DNA of 47,276 nt from an uncultured Sphingomonas sp. (lineage in GTDB: Bacteria > Pseudomonadota > Alphaproteobacteria > Sphingomonadales > Sphingomonadaceae), in NCBI GenBank assembly GCA_913775025.1, contig CAJYJW010000237.1:1-47276 (forward strand), read 5' to 3'. Below, in pieces: positions 34,849-43,744 of this stretch; position 1 is the stretch's first letter, and each line of letters begins with the position of its first letter. Made by a program: the position numbers and the translations under genes. A model generated the notes under the pieces. It saw nothing but the letters and a program-made list of their open reading frames with translations, searched no databases and was not told the DNA's origin.

Positions 34849-36063
34849 ATGGCAACCGCGACCGCCCTCCCCGCCAGCTACGATGGCCCGCCCGATTACC
34901 GCGTCATCGGTCGCCACGGCATGTTTCCGGACATGGGACATGACGAGATCGAGCGGGTCAATTTCCTCGCCCAGATGAACCGCCATCTCTCCGCCCGCGT
35001 TGTGCCGGGCGTAAAGACCGCGTTCGATGGCGAGGTCGCGCCCGCCGCCGAGAAGACGAACGGCCGCCCGCTCAGCGACAGGCACGAAGCCCGCAAGGCA
35101 TTGCTCGATCACCCCGCCTTCCGCTTCTGGTCGGCAATCCGGCGGATGACGATGGAGCAGCGCCAGCAGGCCGGCCGCTGGACGGCAATCCGCCAGCGCG
35201 AAACGCTGGCCGAGCGGGCCGAGGCGATGACGCAGGGCGATGATCGGCTGGAGCTTGACCCGACGCTGCCGATCCCGCGCTACGTCTCGGCGGTCGATCA
35301 TCATTGCATGCCGGGCAGCTACCATCAGGAGGCATTCCCCGGCGACGTGACGAACGGCGCGAATTACGATCACGGCAATTTCGTCACCACAGCGGGCCTG
35401 CTCGGCAAATATGCCGATGGCGGCGGCCATGCGGTGGTGAAGTGGGTGCGGCGCAACCTGCCGGACTTCGAGCCCAAGACGATATTGGAGATCGGCGGCA
35501 CCGTCGGCCATTCCAGCCTGCCGATCGCGCAGGCCTGGCCCGAGGCGGAGATGACGATCGTCGATCTCGGCGCGCCGGTGCTGCGCTACGGCCTTGCCCG
35601 CGCCAAATCGCTCGGCGTGGAGAATGTCCGCTTCGTGCAGGCATCGGGGGAGGATCTATCACGCTTCCCGGACCAGAGCTTCGACTGGATCCAGACGACG
35701 ATGTTCCTGCATGAACTGTCGACGCGTTCGCTCGCCAACATCCTGCGCGAAACGCGGCGGCTGCTGAAGCTGGGCGGCATCGTGCTCCACGTCGAGCAGC
35801 CGCAATATTCGCCCGAAATGCCCCTGTTCGAGCAGGTGATGCGGGACTGGGACGCTTATTACAATAACGAGCCCTTCTGGAGCCGGATGCATGAACTCGA
35901 CCTCGATCAGGCGATGATCGACGCCGGGTTCACGCGCGAACAGTTGATCCACGGCGGCGTGACGGCGGTGGTGGACAAGGATCTGTTTCCCGATGCCGCC
36001 GACGACGAGACCGAGGACTATGGGCGCAAGGCCGCGTGGCACGTGATCGGAGCGCGCGTCTGA
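34849..36063 (+). CDS. SAM-dependent methyltransferase-like protein
   Basis: The 404-residue protein has a class I methyltransferase domain at about 205-330: motif I ILEIGGTVGHSSLPIA (212-227), an acidic motif II MTIVDLGAP, VRFVQASGEDL and the post-motif FDWIQTTMFLHELS. The first 200 residues are an unfamiliar N-terminal domain, perhaps substrate binding or dimerisation. The motif I glycine pattern EIGGTVGHS is somewhat unusual. In a catabolic context it could be an O- or N-methyltransferase or a SAM-dependent demethylase-like enzyme. It is followed with a one-base overlap (TGATG) by a 119-residue protein and then a flavoprotein, a three-gene unit. Confidence 0.8.
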   Translation: MATATALPASYDGPPDYRVIGRHGMFPDMGHDEIERVNFLAQMNRHLSARVVPGVKTAFDGEVAPAAEKTNGRPLSDRHEARKALLDHPAFRFWSAIRRMTMEQRQQAGRWTAIRQRETLAERAEAMTQGDDRLELDPTLPIPRYVSAVDHHCMPGSYHQEAFPGDVTNGANYDHGNFVTTAGLLGKYADGGGHAVVKWVRRNLPDFEPKTILEIGGTVGHSSLPIAQAWPEAEMTIVDLGAPVLRYGLARAKSLGVENVRFVQASGEDLSRFPDQSFDWIQTTMFLHELSTRSLANILRETRRLLKLGGIVLHVEQPQYSPEMPLFEQVMRDWDAYYNNEPFWSRMHELDLDQAMIDAGFTREQLIHGGVTAVVDKDLFPDAADDETEDYGRKAAWHVIGARV

Positions 36064-36422
36064 TGAGCATCGCCGACGCCATCGCCGAGGCTGGCGCAAA
36101 GCCCGCCGGCAAGCGCCCCTATTTTCTTGATCGGGAAATCGAAACCGTCCTCGCCATCACCATGGCCGCCGTGCAGGAGCTTTCGGTCAGCCGCCAGCGC
36201 GTCGATACGCTGGAACGGTTGCTGGAGGCGAAAGGCGTGCTGACACGCGCCGAGATCGAGGCGTATGCGCCCGATCCCCAGGCCGCCATCGAACGTGCGC
36301 AATCGACGCAGGAATATATCGCGCGCGTGCTGCGCATCATTCAGCAGCAAAACGAGGCGAACGACGCCCCCGGCGATATCGCCTCCGAGGATGTCGCCAT
36401 CGAGATCGGAGCCGGCGATTGA
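36063..36422 (+). CDS. Small helical protein of unknown function
   Basis: The 119-residue protein is acidic and mostly helical, with ETVLAITMAAVQELSVSRQRVDTLERLLEAKG reading as a possible coiled coil and a polar C-terminal tail. It has no signal peptide, membrane segment or cysteine pair. Its ATG overlaps the methyltransferase stop as TGATG, and its stop overlaps the flavoprotein start as TTGA, so it is probably a subunit or accessory of one of those two enzymes. I do not recognise the family. Confidence 0.65.
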   Translation: MSIADAIAEAGAKPAGKRPYFLDREIETVLAITMAAVQELSVSRQRVDTLERLLEAKGVLTRAEIEAYAPDPQAAIERAQSTQEYIARVLRIIQQQNEANDAPGDIASEDVAIEIGAGD

Positions 36423-37798
36423 GCCGGTTCGAGTTCACCGTGCCCGTGCTGGTGATCGGCGCGGGCGCGTGCGGCGCGGTGGCGGCGCTCGCGGCGGCGG
36501 AGACAGGCGCGGCGGTCATGGTCGTCGAGCGGGACGATCGGCCCGGCGGCTCGACCGGCATGTCGCAAGGCCTCGTCTGCGCCGCCGGCACGCGCAGCCA
36601 GGCGGCGCACGGCATCGCGGACGATGCGGAAATCTTCTTTGCCGACATCATGGCCAAGGCGCGGGGCGAAACCGATCCGGTCATCGCGCGCACGCTGGCG
36701 GAAAACAGCGCCGCCGCGCTGGAATGGCTGATCGATCGTCATCGCCTGCCGTGGGAACTCGATACGCGCTTCCGCGCCTCCTACGGCAACAGTCGCCAGC
36801 GGCTGCACGGCTGGCCGGGGCATAGCGGGCTGGACATGGTGCAGTTCCTCCACGCCCGGATGAGCGACGCGGGCATCGACGTGCTGATGGAAACCAGGCT
36901 CGTCGATATTTTCGCCGACGCGGACGGCCGCATCGAAGGCGTCGCGCTGGAACGCGCGGACGGCGCGATCGAGCATGTCGGTTGCGAAACGTTGATCCTG
37001 GCGGCGGGCGGCTTCGGCGCGAACCGCGCGATGACCGACCGGCACATGCCCGAGACGCAAGCACTCCGCTACAACGGCCACGAAGGCAGCCACGGCGAGG
37101 CGATCTTTCTCAGCGAAAAGCTCGGCGCGGCGGTGGGGGACATGGGTTCCTATCAGGGCTATGCAATGCTCACCGATCCGCAAGGCATTTCGGTGCCGCC
37201 GCCGGTGCTGCTGGAAGGCGGCCTGATCGTGAACCGGCATGGCGACCGCTTCACCGACGAGACGACCGACATTGCCGGCATGGTCCATCCCCTCAGCCGC
37301 CAGCCGGACGGTCTCGGCTGGGTGATCTACGATGAACGCATCGAGGCGCGCTGCGCGGAGATACCGGAATTGGCCGCGCTGATGGCGCTCAACGCCCCCA
37401 AGGCGGGGGACACCGCGGACGGGTTGGCACGGGCGACGGGCGTCGATCCCGATTGCCTGGCCGGGGCGCTGTCCGCCGCGCAGGCCGCGAGCGAGCGGAA
37501 CGTGCTCGACACGATGGGACGCGACTGGATCGACGCGCCGCCGCCGCGTGCACCGTACCGCGCACTGCGCGTGACGGGCGCGCTTTATCATACGCAAGGC
37601 GGCCTGCAGGTGGATGGCGGCGCGCGCGTGCTGCGTACCGATGGCACGCCGTTCGCCAACCTGTTCGCGGGTGGTGGTTCGGCGCGCTCGGTGTCGGGGC
37701 CATCCTCCTGGGGTTATCTGCCCGCGATGGGTCTGACGACGGCGGTGACGCTCGGCTGGGTCGCCGGGCGTGCGGCGGGGGCGCTCGTCGCCGCCTGA
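36419..37798 (+). CDS. FAD-dependent oxidoreductase, fumarate-reductase flavoprotein type
   Basis: The 459-residue protein has an N-terminal FAD motif VLVIGAGACGAVAALAAAETG, a GGSTGMSQGLVCAAGT stretch, LILAAGGFGANRAM, and a C-terminal FAGGGSARSVSGPSSWGYLPAMG that closes the FAD site. This is the FAD_binding_2 family of fumarate reductases, tricarballylate dehydrogenase (TcuA), urocanate reductase and ketosteroid dehydrogenases. It would insert or reduce a C=C bond next to a carboxyl or carbonyl. No Tat or Sec signal is seen, so it is cytoplasmic. The TTG start overlaps the small protein's stop. Substrate unknown; an unsaturated di- or tricarboxylate would fit the neighbourhood. Confidence 0.8.
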   Translation: MSRFEFTVPVLVIGAGACGAVAALAAAETGAAVMVVERDDRPGGSTGMSQGLVCAAGTRSQAAHGIADDAEIFFADIMAKARGETDPVIARTLAENSAAALEWLIDRHRLPWELDTRFRASYGNSRQRLHGWPGHSGLDMVQFLHARMSDAGIDVLMETRLVDIFADADGRIEGVALERADGAIEHVGCETLILAAGGFGANRAMTDRHMPETQALRYNGHEGSHGEAIFLSEKLGAAVGDMGSYQGYAMLTDPQGISVPPPVLLEGGLIVNRHGDRFTDETTDIAGMVHPLSRQPDGLGWVIYDERIEARCAEIPELAALMALNAPKAGDTADGLARATGVDPDCLAGALSAAQAASERNVLDTMGRDWIDAPPPRAPYRALRVTGALYHTQGGLQVDGGARVLRTDGTPFANLFAGGGSARSVSGPSSWGYLPAMGLTTAVTLGWVAGRAAGALVAA

Positions 37799-37850
37799 CG
37801 GCTGGAAAAGCCGCTGAGCGGTGAATCGTATTCGGAACGCTTGCAACCCG

Positions 37851-37886
37851 GATCTAATATGTCATAGACATATGACATATTAGATC
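37851..37886. promoter_or_regulatory. Class B operator, 36-bp inverted repeat with perfect 16-bp arms
   Basis: Arms GATCTAATATGTCATA (37851-37866) and TATGACATATTAGATC (37871-37886) are perfectly complementary around the centre GACA. The core GTCATA-N4-TATGAC matches the 26319 site. It lies 18 bases before the start of the oxidoreductase-hydantoinase operon, placing it over the promoter or transcription start, typical of a repressor site. An RNA hairpin role in the leader is possible but less likely. Confidence 0.75.
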
Positions 37887-37904
37887 CGATGGAGTGACAG
37901 GCGG

Positions 37905-38924
37905 ATGACCGGAACGTACCGCGCAATCCAGTTGCAGCGCTTTGCCGATACGTTCCGGGCGGGCGCCGCGATCGTCGATCTCGAACGGCGGCAGCCCCGC
38001 CCCGGCGAGCTGCTCGTCCAAAACCTGTACGCCGGCGTCAACGGCATCTTCGATACGCAGATTGCGCGCAATGCGGTCGATTACGTCAAGATCGCGCTGC
38101 CGACGCTGACCGGCGTCGAGGCGCTCGGCACCGTCGAGGCGGTGGGCGACGGGGTGACGGATTTCGCGGCGGGCGATGCCGTCGTCACCACGCGTTTTCC
38201 CGGCGGCTATCGCCAGTGGAACATCGCGCCGGAAGGCCACTTCGCGCATGTACCGGACATCAGCCCGGAATGGCTGGCGCTCGCCTCCACTGGCGTCTCC
38301 GCCGCGATGGCGCTGGAGCATATCGGCGCGGTACGAGACGGCGAGACGGTTGCCATCTCGGCGGCGGCGGGCGGCCTCGGGCATCTGCTTGTGCAGTTGG
38401 CCCTGACGCGCGGCTGCCATGTCGTCGCGGTGTGCGGTGGGGCCAAGAAAGTGGATTTCGTGCGATCGCTCGGCGCGCATCGCGTGATCGATTACCGCTC
38501 GGAGTCTGTCGGCGACGTTCTCGCCGCCGACTATAAGGACAAGCTGGACGTCGCGATCGATACGGTCAGCGGCACGATCTTCGATGCCTTCCTCGACAAT
38601 ATCGCGCCGCACGGGCGTGTCGTCGTCGGCGGCGCGGCGGCCGATCTGGAAGGCCGGCCGGAGATCGTCACGCAGCCGCGCATCGCGCACAAGCTCTACT
38701 ATAAGGGCGCGTCCGTGCGCGGCTTCATGAACGGCCTGCTGGCCGAGCATTGGCCCCCGGCGCGTGAACGTGTGTTCGCCCTTTATGCGGCGGGCAAGCT
38801 CAAGATCACGTTCGACGAGCAGCGTTTCCTCGGCCTCGAAGGGGTCTTCGATGCGGTCGAGCGGCTGATTTCCGGACAATCCATGGGCAAGGTCATCGTC
38901 GACCTTCGCACCCAACAAGCCTGA
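37905..38924 (+). CDS. Zinc-independent MDR oxidoreductase (quinone/enone reductase-like), copy 2
   Basis: The 339-residue protein has the MDR pattern without zinc cysteines: LVQNLYAGVNGIFDTQIA, LTGVEALGTVEAVGDGV, the nucleotide fold ISAAAGGLGHLLVQLAL and a KVDFVRSLGAHRVIDYRSE segment. It resembles the ZADH2/prostaglandin-reductase-3 group of enone reductases, so reduction of a conjugated C=C is a reasonable guess. It is only distantly related to the copy at 31232. It is the first gene of the hydantoinase operon, with the class B operator immediately upstream and hyuA 12 bases downstream. Confidence 0.82.
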   Translation: MTGTYRAIQLQRFADTFRAGAAIVDLERRQPRPGELLVQNLYAGVNGIFDTQIARNAVDYVKIALPTLTGVEALGTVEAVGDGVTDFAAGDAVVTTRFPGGYRQWNIAPEGHFAHVPDISPEWLALASTGVSAAMALEHIGAVRDGETVAISAAAGGLGHLLVQLALTRGCHVVAVCGGAKKVDFVRSLGAHRVIDYRSESVGDVLAADYKDKLDVAIDTVSGTIFDAFLDNIAPHGRVVVGGAAADLEGRPEIVTQPRIAHKLYYKGASVRGFMNGLLAEHWPPARERVFALYAAGKLKITFDEQRFLGLEGVFDAVERLISGQSMGKVIVDLRTQQA

Positions 38925-38936
38925 CAGGGGTGATCG

Positions 38937-41000
38937 ATGGCATATCGTCTGGGCGTTGACGTAGGTGGGACGTTTACGGATTTGTTGTTGTTCGAGGAGA
39001 GCAGCGGATCGTTTTGGCGGCACAAGACGCCGTCGACGCCGCATGACAGTTCGGAAGGGATATTGAACGGTCTGACGGCGATCTGCGCGAAGGCGGAGAT
39101 CACGCCGGCGGACATCGAGATCTTCCTGCACGGGACGACAGTGGCGACGAACGCGGTGCTGGAGGGCAAGGGCGCGCGGGTCGGCCTGATCGTGACCGAG
39201 GGTTATCGGCAGATCATGCAGATCGCGCGCAGTTTCGTGCCGGGCGGTCTGGCCGGCTGGATCGTGTGGCCGAAGCCCCAGCCGCTGGCGGCGCTGGAGG
39301 ACACGTTCGAGATAAGGGGCCGGATGAACGCGCGTGGCGAGGAGCTGCGTCCGCTCAACGAGGCGAACATCCGCGCGCAACTGGAAGCGCTGAAGGCGCG
39401 GGGCGTCGAGGCGCTCACCGTCAGCCTGATGAACGCCTATCTGAACGGCGCGCACGAGGCGCGGGTCGGCGAGCTTGCGGCCGAGATCCTGCCCGGCATC
39501 CCCGTGTCGCTCAGCCACGTCGTGCTGCCGGAGATGCAGGAATATGAGCGGACCCTGACGACGGTCGCCAATGCCGCGGTGCGGCCCGTCGTCGGCCGCT
39601 ACGTGCGCAGCCTGCGCGAGAAGCTGCGCGGGGCGGGCATGGCGGGCAAGCTGTCGCTGCTGCGTTCGGACGGCGGGCTGATGACGTCGGAGAAGTCCGA
39701 GGAGCATCCGGTATCGCTGCTGATGTCCGGCCCGGCGGGCGGGGTGACGGGCGCGATCTGGGTCGGCAAGAACGCAGGCATCCGGAACATCCTGACGCTC
39801 GACGTCGGCGGCACCTCGACCGACGTCGCGCTGATCGAGAATCTGGACGCGCGCCGCGTGCGGACGACCGAGGTCGGCCATCTGGCGGTGCGCGCCTCGG
39901 CGCTCGATGTGAAGACGGTGGGGGCAGGCGGCGGCTCGATCGCTTATGTGCCAGAGTTGACGGGGGCGCTGCGCGTCGGCCCGCAGTCGGCGGGCGCCGT
40001 GCCGGGGCCGGTCGCCTACGGCAAGGGCGGCACGCTGCCGACGGTGACGGATGCGAACGTGGTGCTGGGCTATCTGCCGGAGGCTTTGCTCGGCGGCACG
40101 TTCAAGCTCGACCGGGCCGGCGCCACGCAGGCGGTGCAGACGATCGCGGATGCGCTGAAGATCGACCTCTACGCCGCGGCGCGCGGCATCATCGATATCG
40201 TCAACGAGAATATGTTCGGCGCGCTGCGGATGATCTCGGTGCAGCAGGGCTATGACGCGCGCGACTTCGCGCTGATGGGCTTCGGCGGCGCAGGCCCGCT
40301 CCACGTCAACGCGGTCGCGCGGCTGATGGGCAGCTGGCCGGCGGTGTCGCCCGTATCCCCAGGCGTGCTGTGCGCGCTTGGCGATGCGACGACGCGGATG
40401 CGGACCGAGACGGCGCGCTCCTTCTCCACCCTCGCCTCGCAGACCGACGGTGCCGCGGTCGGCGCCGTCCTGTCCGAGATGGAGGCGCAGATCCGGGCCG
40501 AGCTGGAGGCCGAAGGCGTCTCGCCGGACGATATCGTCATCGAGTTCGAGGTGGACGTGCGCTATTCGGGCCAGGCCTTCGAAGTGCCGATGACGGTGAC
40601 GCTGGCCGATCTGGCCGAGCGGGGCATCGCGGCACTCACCGGCCGCTTCGACGAGGAGCATCGCCGCCTGTTCACCTTCAACATGGACAGCGAGCATGAG
40701 ATCGTGAACCTGCGGGCAGTGGCGCTCGGCCAGGCGCTCGATCTGCCGGCAGCACAGCTGCCGGTCGGCGACGGCGACCCGATCGCGGCCAAGCTGCGCG
40801 ACCATGAGCTCTACATGGACGGGCGGATGCAGCCCGCCGTGATCTACGATCGCGCGAAGCTGAGGGCGAACGACCGCATCGCCGGCCCCGCCATCGTCAT
40901 CGAGATGGACTCGACCACGCTGATCGAGGCCGATTGCGTCGCCACCGTCGATGCGGTCGGCAACATTCTCATCACCCTCGCCCCCTCGGCCGACGCATAA
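38937..41000 (+). CDS. hyuA: Hydantoinase/oxoprolinase family protein, subunit A
   Basis: The 687-residue protein has the ATP-binding actin-like signatures GVDVGGTFTDLLL (6-18), HGTTVATNAVLEGKGARVGL, LRSDGGLMT, LMSGPAGGVTGA, LDVGGTSTDVAL and FALMGFGGAGPLH. With subunit B it forms ATP-dependent amidohydrolases such as N-methylhydantoinase, 5-oxoprolinase or caprolactamase, or the related acetone/acetophenone carboxylases. It lies 12 bases after the oxidoreductase and 10 bases before hyuB. The absence of a small third subunit argues against acetone carboxylase. A five-membered lactam or hydantoin-like ring is the natural candidate substrate. Confidence 0.9.
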   Translation: MAYRLGVDVGGTFTDLLLFEESSGSFWRHKTPSTPHDSSEGILNGLTAICAKAEITPADIEIFLHGTTVATNAVLEGKGARVGLIVTEGYRQIMQIARSFVPGGLAGWIVWPKPQPLAALEDTFEIRGRMNARGEELRPLNEANIRAQLEALKARGVEALTVSLMNAYLNGAHEARVGELAAEILPGIPVSLSHVVLPEMQEYERTLTTVANAAVRPVVGRYVRSLREKLRGAGMAGKLSLLRSDGGLMTSEKSEEHPVSLLMSGPAGGVTGAIWVGKNAGIRNILTLDVGGTSTDVALIENLDARRVRTTEVGHLAVRASALDVKTVGAGGGSIAYVPELTGALRVGPQSAGAVPGPVAYGKGGTLPTVTDANVVLGYLPEALLGGTFKLDRAGATQAVQTIADALKIDLYAAARGIIDIVNENMFGALRMISVQQGYDARDFALMGFGGAGPLHVNAVARLMGSWPAVSPVSPGVLCALGDATTRMRTETARSFSTLASQTDGAAVGAVLSEMEAQIRAELEAEGVSPDDIVIEFEVDVRYSGQAFEVPMTVTLADLAERGIAALTGRFDEEHRRLFTFNMDSEHEIVNLRAVALGQALDLPAAQLPVGDGDPIAAKLRDHELYMDGRMQPAVIYDRAKLRANDRIAGPAIVIEMDSTTLIEADCVATVDAVGNILITLAPSADA

Positions 41001-41010
41001 GGATCGCCAG

Positions 41011-42888
41011 ATGAGCGCACGGATCATCCAGTCCAACGAGACGCCGTTCGAGCGGATCGCCATCGACCCCATCACGCTCGACATCATCGAGAATGCGCTC
41101 AGGAACGCGCGCGTCGAGATGGACGCGACCCTGGTGCGGACCGCCATGTCCCCCGGCATCCGCGAGCAGGGAGACGCCTTTCCGCTGATCGCGGACCACA
41201 AGGGCCGCATGATCGTCGGCCAGTTCGGCTCCTACATCGGGCCGTTCCTCGATGGCTATGGCGGCACCGTGGAGGAGGGCGACCTCATCATGCTGTCCGA
41301 TCCCTATTCGGTCGGCGGCGCGGTCAGCCACTGCAACGACTGGCTGGTGCTGCTGCCGGTGTTCAAGGACGGGCGGCTGATCGCCTACACCTCGATGTTC
41401 GGCCACATGTCCGACATCGGCGGCATGGTGGCGGGCTCGATGCCGATCGATGCCTCCTCGATCTTCCAGGAAGGCGTGCGCATCCCGCCGGTGAAGATCT
41501 ACAAGCAGGGCCTCTACAATGAGGATGTCGTCCGCCTCATCATGCATCAGGTCCGCACGCCGGACTGGTGCAAGGCGGATCTGAACGCGCTCGTCGCCTC
41601 CTGTCGGGTGGCCGCGCGCCGCGTGGTGGAGATGGCGGACCGCTTCGGCGACGACATCTTCGTGTCGGCCTGCGAGGAGCTGCTGGCGCGCAATCACCGC
41701 GCGATGGGCCAGCTGATCGCCAACGCCATCAGCGAGGACAAGGTCAGCTTCGAGGACTACATCTGCGACGACGGCATGGGCTACGGCCCGTACAAGATCA
41801 AATGCACGATGTGGCGCGAGAACGGCCGGGTGGTGCTCGATTTCGACGGCACCGATCCGCAGTCGGTCGCCTCGATCAACTTCTTCCTCAACGAGAACAT
41901 GATGCGGATGTTCTTCGGCATCTACATGATCATGGTCTTCGACCCCCAGATCCTGTTCAACGACGGCTATTACGAGCTGATCGACGTGCGCATCCCCGAA
42001 GGGTCGCTGCTCAAGCCGCGCTTCCCCGCGGCATTGTCGGGCCGCACCCATGCGCTCGGCCGGATGTTCGATATCCTGGGCGGGCTGCTCGGCCAGAAGA
42101 CGCCGGAGTTCCTGACGGCGGCCGGCTTCTCCTCCTCGCCGCACCTGTTCTATTCGGGGTTCGACAAAGCGGGCGAATATTTCCAGCTGTTCCAGATCGG
42201 CTTCGGCGGCATCCCCGGCCGGCCGCTGGGCGACGGGCCGGACGGCCATTCGCTGTTCCCCAACTTTACCAACGTGCCCAACGAGTTCCTCGAGCGCTAC
42301 TTCCCGCTCGTCATCGAACGCTATGAGACGGTGGCGGATTCGGGCGGCGCGGGGCTCCATCGCGGCGGCAACGGCATCCTGATGTCCTACCGCTTCCTCG
42401 AAGACGGCAAGATCGCCATCCATGACGACCGCTGGTTCGTGCCGCCGTGGGGCGTGAACGGCGGCCAGCCGGGCGCCCGCGCGCGCAAGATCCTGGAAAA
42501 GCCGGACGGCACGCAGACCATCGTCGGCAACAAGATCGAGGACCTCGAGGTCGAGGCCGACGACGTGCTGCACTTCATCACCTGGGGCGGCGGCGGCTGG
42601 GGCGATCCGCTCGACCGCGATCCCGCGCTCATCGTGAAGGAGATCGGGCAGGGCCTGCTCACCCCGCAGGGCGCCGATGCCTATGGCGTCGTCCTGACCG
42701 ACGACGGCCAGGTCGATGCCGCCGCCACCACCAGGCGGCGAGAGGCCCTGAGCGCCGAACGCGGCGCGGTGCGGGTGTTCGACTTCGGCCCCGACATCGA
42801 AACCCTCCGCACCCGCTGCCAGCAGGACACAGGCCTCCCCGCACCCCGCCAGCGCCTCTGGGAAGACGTCGCCCTCGCCGCGGAGTGA
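41011..42888 (+). CDS. hyuB: Hydantoinase/oxoprolinase family protein, subunit B
   Basis: The 625-residue protein has the HyuB signatures DPITLDIIENALRNARVEMDATLVRTAMSP near the N-terminus, SDPYSVGGAVSHCNDW, FGHMSDIGGMVAGSMP, the RGGNGI turn and WGGGGWGDPLDRDP near the C-terminus. It is the catalytic partner of subunit A. The ATG at 41011 has AAGGA upstream at seven bases. It is longer than the smallest N-methylhydantoinase B subunits but within the family range. It is followed after 61 bases by the racemase-family gene. Confidence 0.9.
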   Translation: MSARIIQSNETPFERIAIDPITLDIIENALRNARVEMDATLVRTAMSPGIREQGDAFPLIADHKGRMIVGQFGSYIGPFLDGYGGTVEEGDLIMLSDPYSVGGAVSHCNDWLVLLPVFKDGRLIAYTSMFGHMSDIGGMVAGSMPIDASSIFQEGVRIPPVKIYKQGLYNEDVVRLIMHQVRTPDWCKADLNALVASCRVAARRVVEMADRFGDDIFVSACEELLARNHRAMGQLIANAISEDKVSFEDYICDDGMGYGPYKIKCTMWRENGRVVLDFDGTDPQSVASINFFLNENMMRMFFGIYMIMVFDPQILFNDGYYELIDVRIPEGSLLKPRFPAALSGRTHALGRMFDILGGLLGQKTPEFLTAAGFSSSPHLFYSGFDKAGEYFQLFQIGFGGIPGRPLGDGPDGHSLFPNFTNVPNEFLERYFPLVIERYETVADSGGAGLHRGGNGILMSYRFLEDGKIAIHDDRWFVPPWGVNGGQPGARARKILEKPDGTQTIVGNKIEDLEVEADDVLHFITWGGGGWGDPLDRDPALIVKEIGQGLLTPQGADAYGVVLTDDGQVDAAATTRRREALSAERGAVRVFDFGPDIETLRTRCQQDTGLPAPRQRLWEDVALAAE

Positions 42889-42949
42889 GCGTCCACCCCC
42901 GTGGCCGCTCGGTCGGTTGCGGGGGCACACCAACGGAGGGCCAGCCACC

Positions 42950-43744
42950 ATGCGTATCGCCTTGCTCGGCACCGTCCCCGGCATCGGCCGTGGCATCCGG
43001 CCCGAACTGCATGGCCACCTGCCGGGCGGTACGATCCTGTCCGCCTGGCCGTCCCGCGTCGGCGTCTTTCCATCTACCCCGGTCGAGCGGGACATGCAGG
43101 CGATCGGGCATCTGGAAGCCGGCCTGCGCGCGGCGGCGGATGGCGCCGACGCGGTGGTGATCGACAGCGTCGGTGACTACGGCCTGTCCGCGCTGAAAGC
43201 GGGCCTCGCCATCCCCGCGATCGGCGCGGGCGAAGCCGGAATGGCCGCCGCCGCCGCACTCGGCCGCTTCGCCATCGTGACCGTCTGGCCGGAATCGATG
43301 AACTTCGTGCCCAGGGATCTGCTCCGGGCCTATGGGCATGAGGCCGCCTGCATTGGCATCTACAACGTCGGTGCGCCGCAGGTGCTGGATCGGGTGGGCG
43401 GGCCGGACGGCTATCTAGCGCGGGTCGATCGCGCCGCGCCCGACATCGTATCCGCCGTGCTGGCCGCGATCGAGGCGGCGGCGCGTGACGGGGCGGACGC
43501 AATCCTGCTCGGCTGTACGTGCATGTCGCCGATGGCGGCGAAAGTGGCGGCTGGGACCCGGATGCCGGTCGTCAATCCCCTCGGCGAAGCGGTGAGGCAG
43601 GCTGCTTTGCGTGTCACAGACCGTCCGACGCCGGTGGAGCGATTACGCACCACGCGTGCGGCGATGCTGACCCGCATGATCGATGCCGTCACCGGTGAGG
43701 CGGATGAGCAATGCCCCGTTTGCATCGTCGAGGGCGACCTGTAA
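42950..43744 (+). CDS. Asp/Glu/hydantoin racemase-family protein lacking the first catalytic Cys
   Basis: The 264-residue protein matches hydantoin racemases (VVIDSVGDYGLSALKAGL, AIPAIGAGEAGMAAAAALG, ILLGCTCMSP). True two-base racemases use a pair of cysteines; here the first position is serine (S73 in IDSVGDYG) while the second is kept (C189). Loss of one cysteine is also seen in arylmalonate decarboxylase, which uses a single cysteine. So this may be a decarboxylase, isomerase or other one-base enzyme rather than a racemase. The ATG at 42950 is preceded by GGAGG at ten bases. It is the last gene of the hydantoinase operon. Confidence 0.8.
   Translation: MRIALLGTVPGIGRGIRPELHGHLPGGTILSAWPSRVGVFPSTPVERDMQAIGHLEAGLRAAADGADAVVIDSVGDYGLSALKAGLAIPAIGAGEAGMAAAAALGRFAIVTVWPESMNFVPRDLLRAYGHEAACIGIYNVGAPQVLDRVGGPDGYLARVDRAAPDIVSAVLAAIEAAARDGADAILLGCTCMSPMAAKVAAGTRMPVVNPLGEAVRQAALRVTDRPTPVERLRTTRAAMLTRMIDAVTGEADEQCPVCIVEGDL

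Noticed and set aside
37854-41210. Very long open frame on the minus strand opposite the oxidoreductase and hydantoinase A genes (about 1118 codons)
   Set aside because: The translation is rich in Arg/His/Asp low-complexity sequence with no family motif, and it is antisense to two strongly recognisable genes; such frames are common in high-GC DNA.
38937-42888. Acetone carboxylase
   Set aside because: That enzyme needs a small third subunit gene next to A and B; none is present between or beside these genes.
40972-43095. Long minus-strand open frame opposite hydantoinase B (about 707 codons)
   Set aside because: Same reason: antisense shadow of a clear HyuB gene with no recognisable domains.
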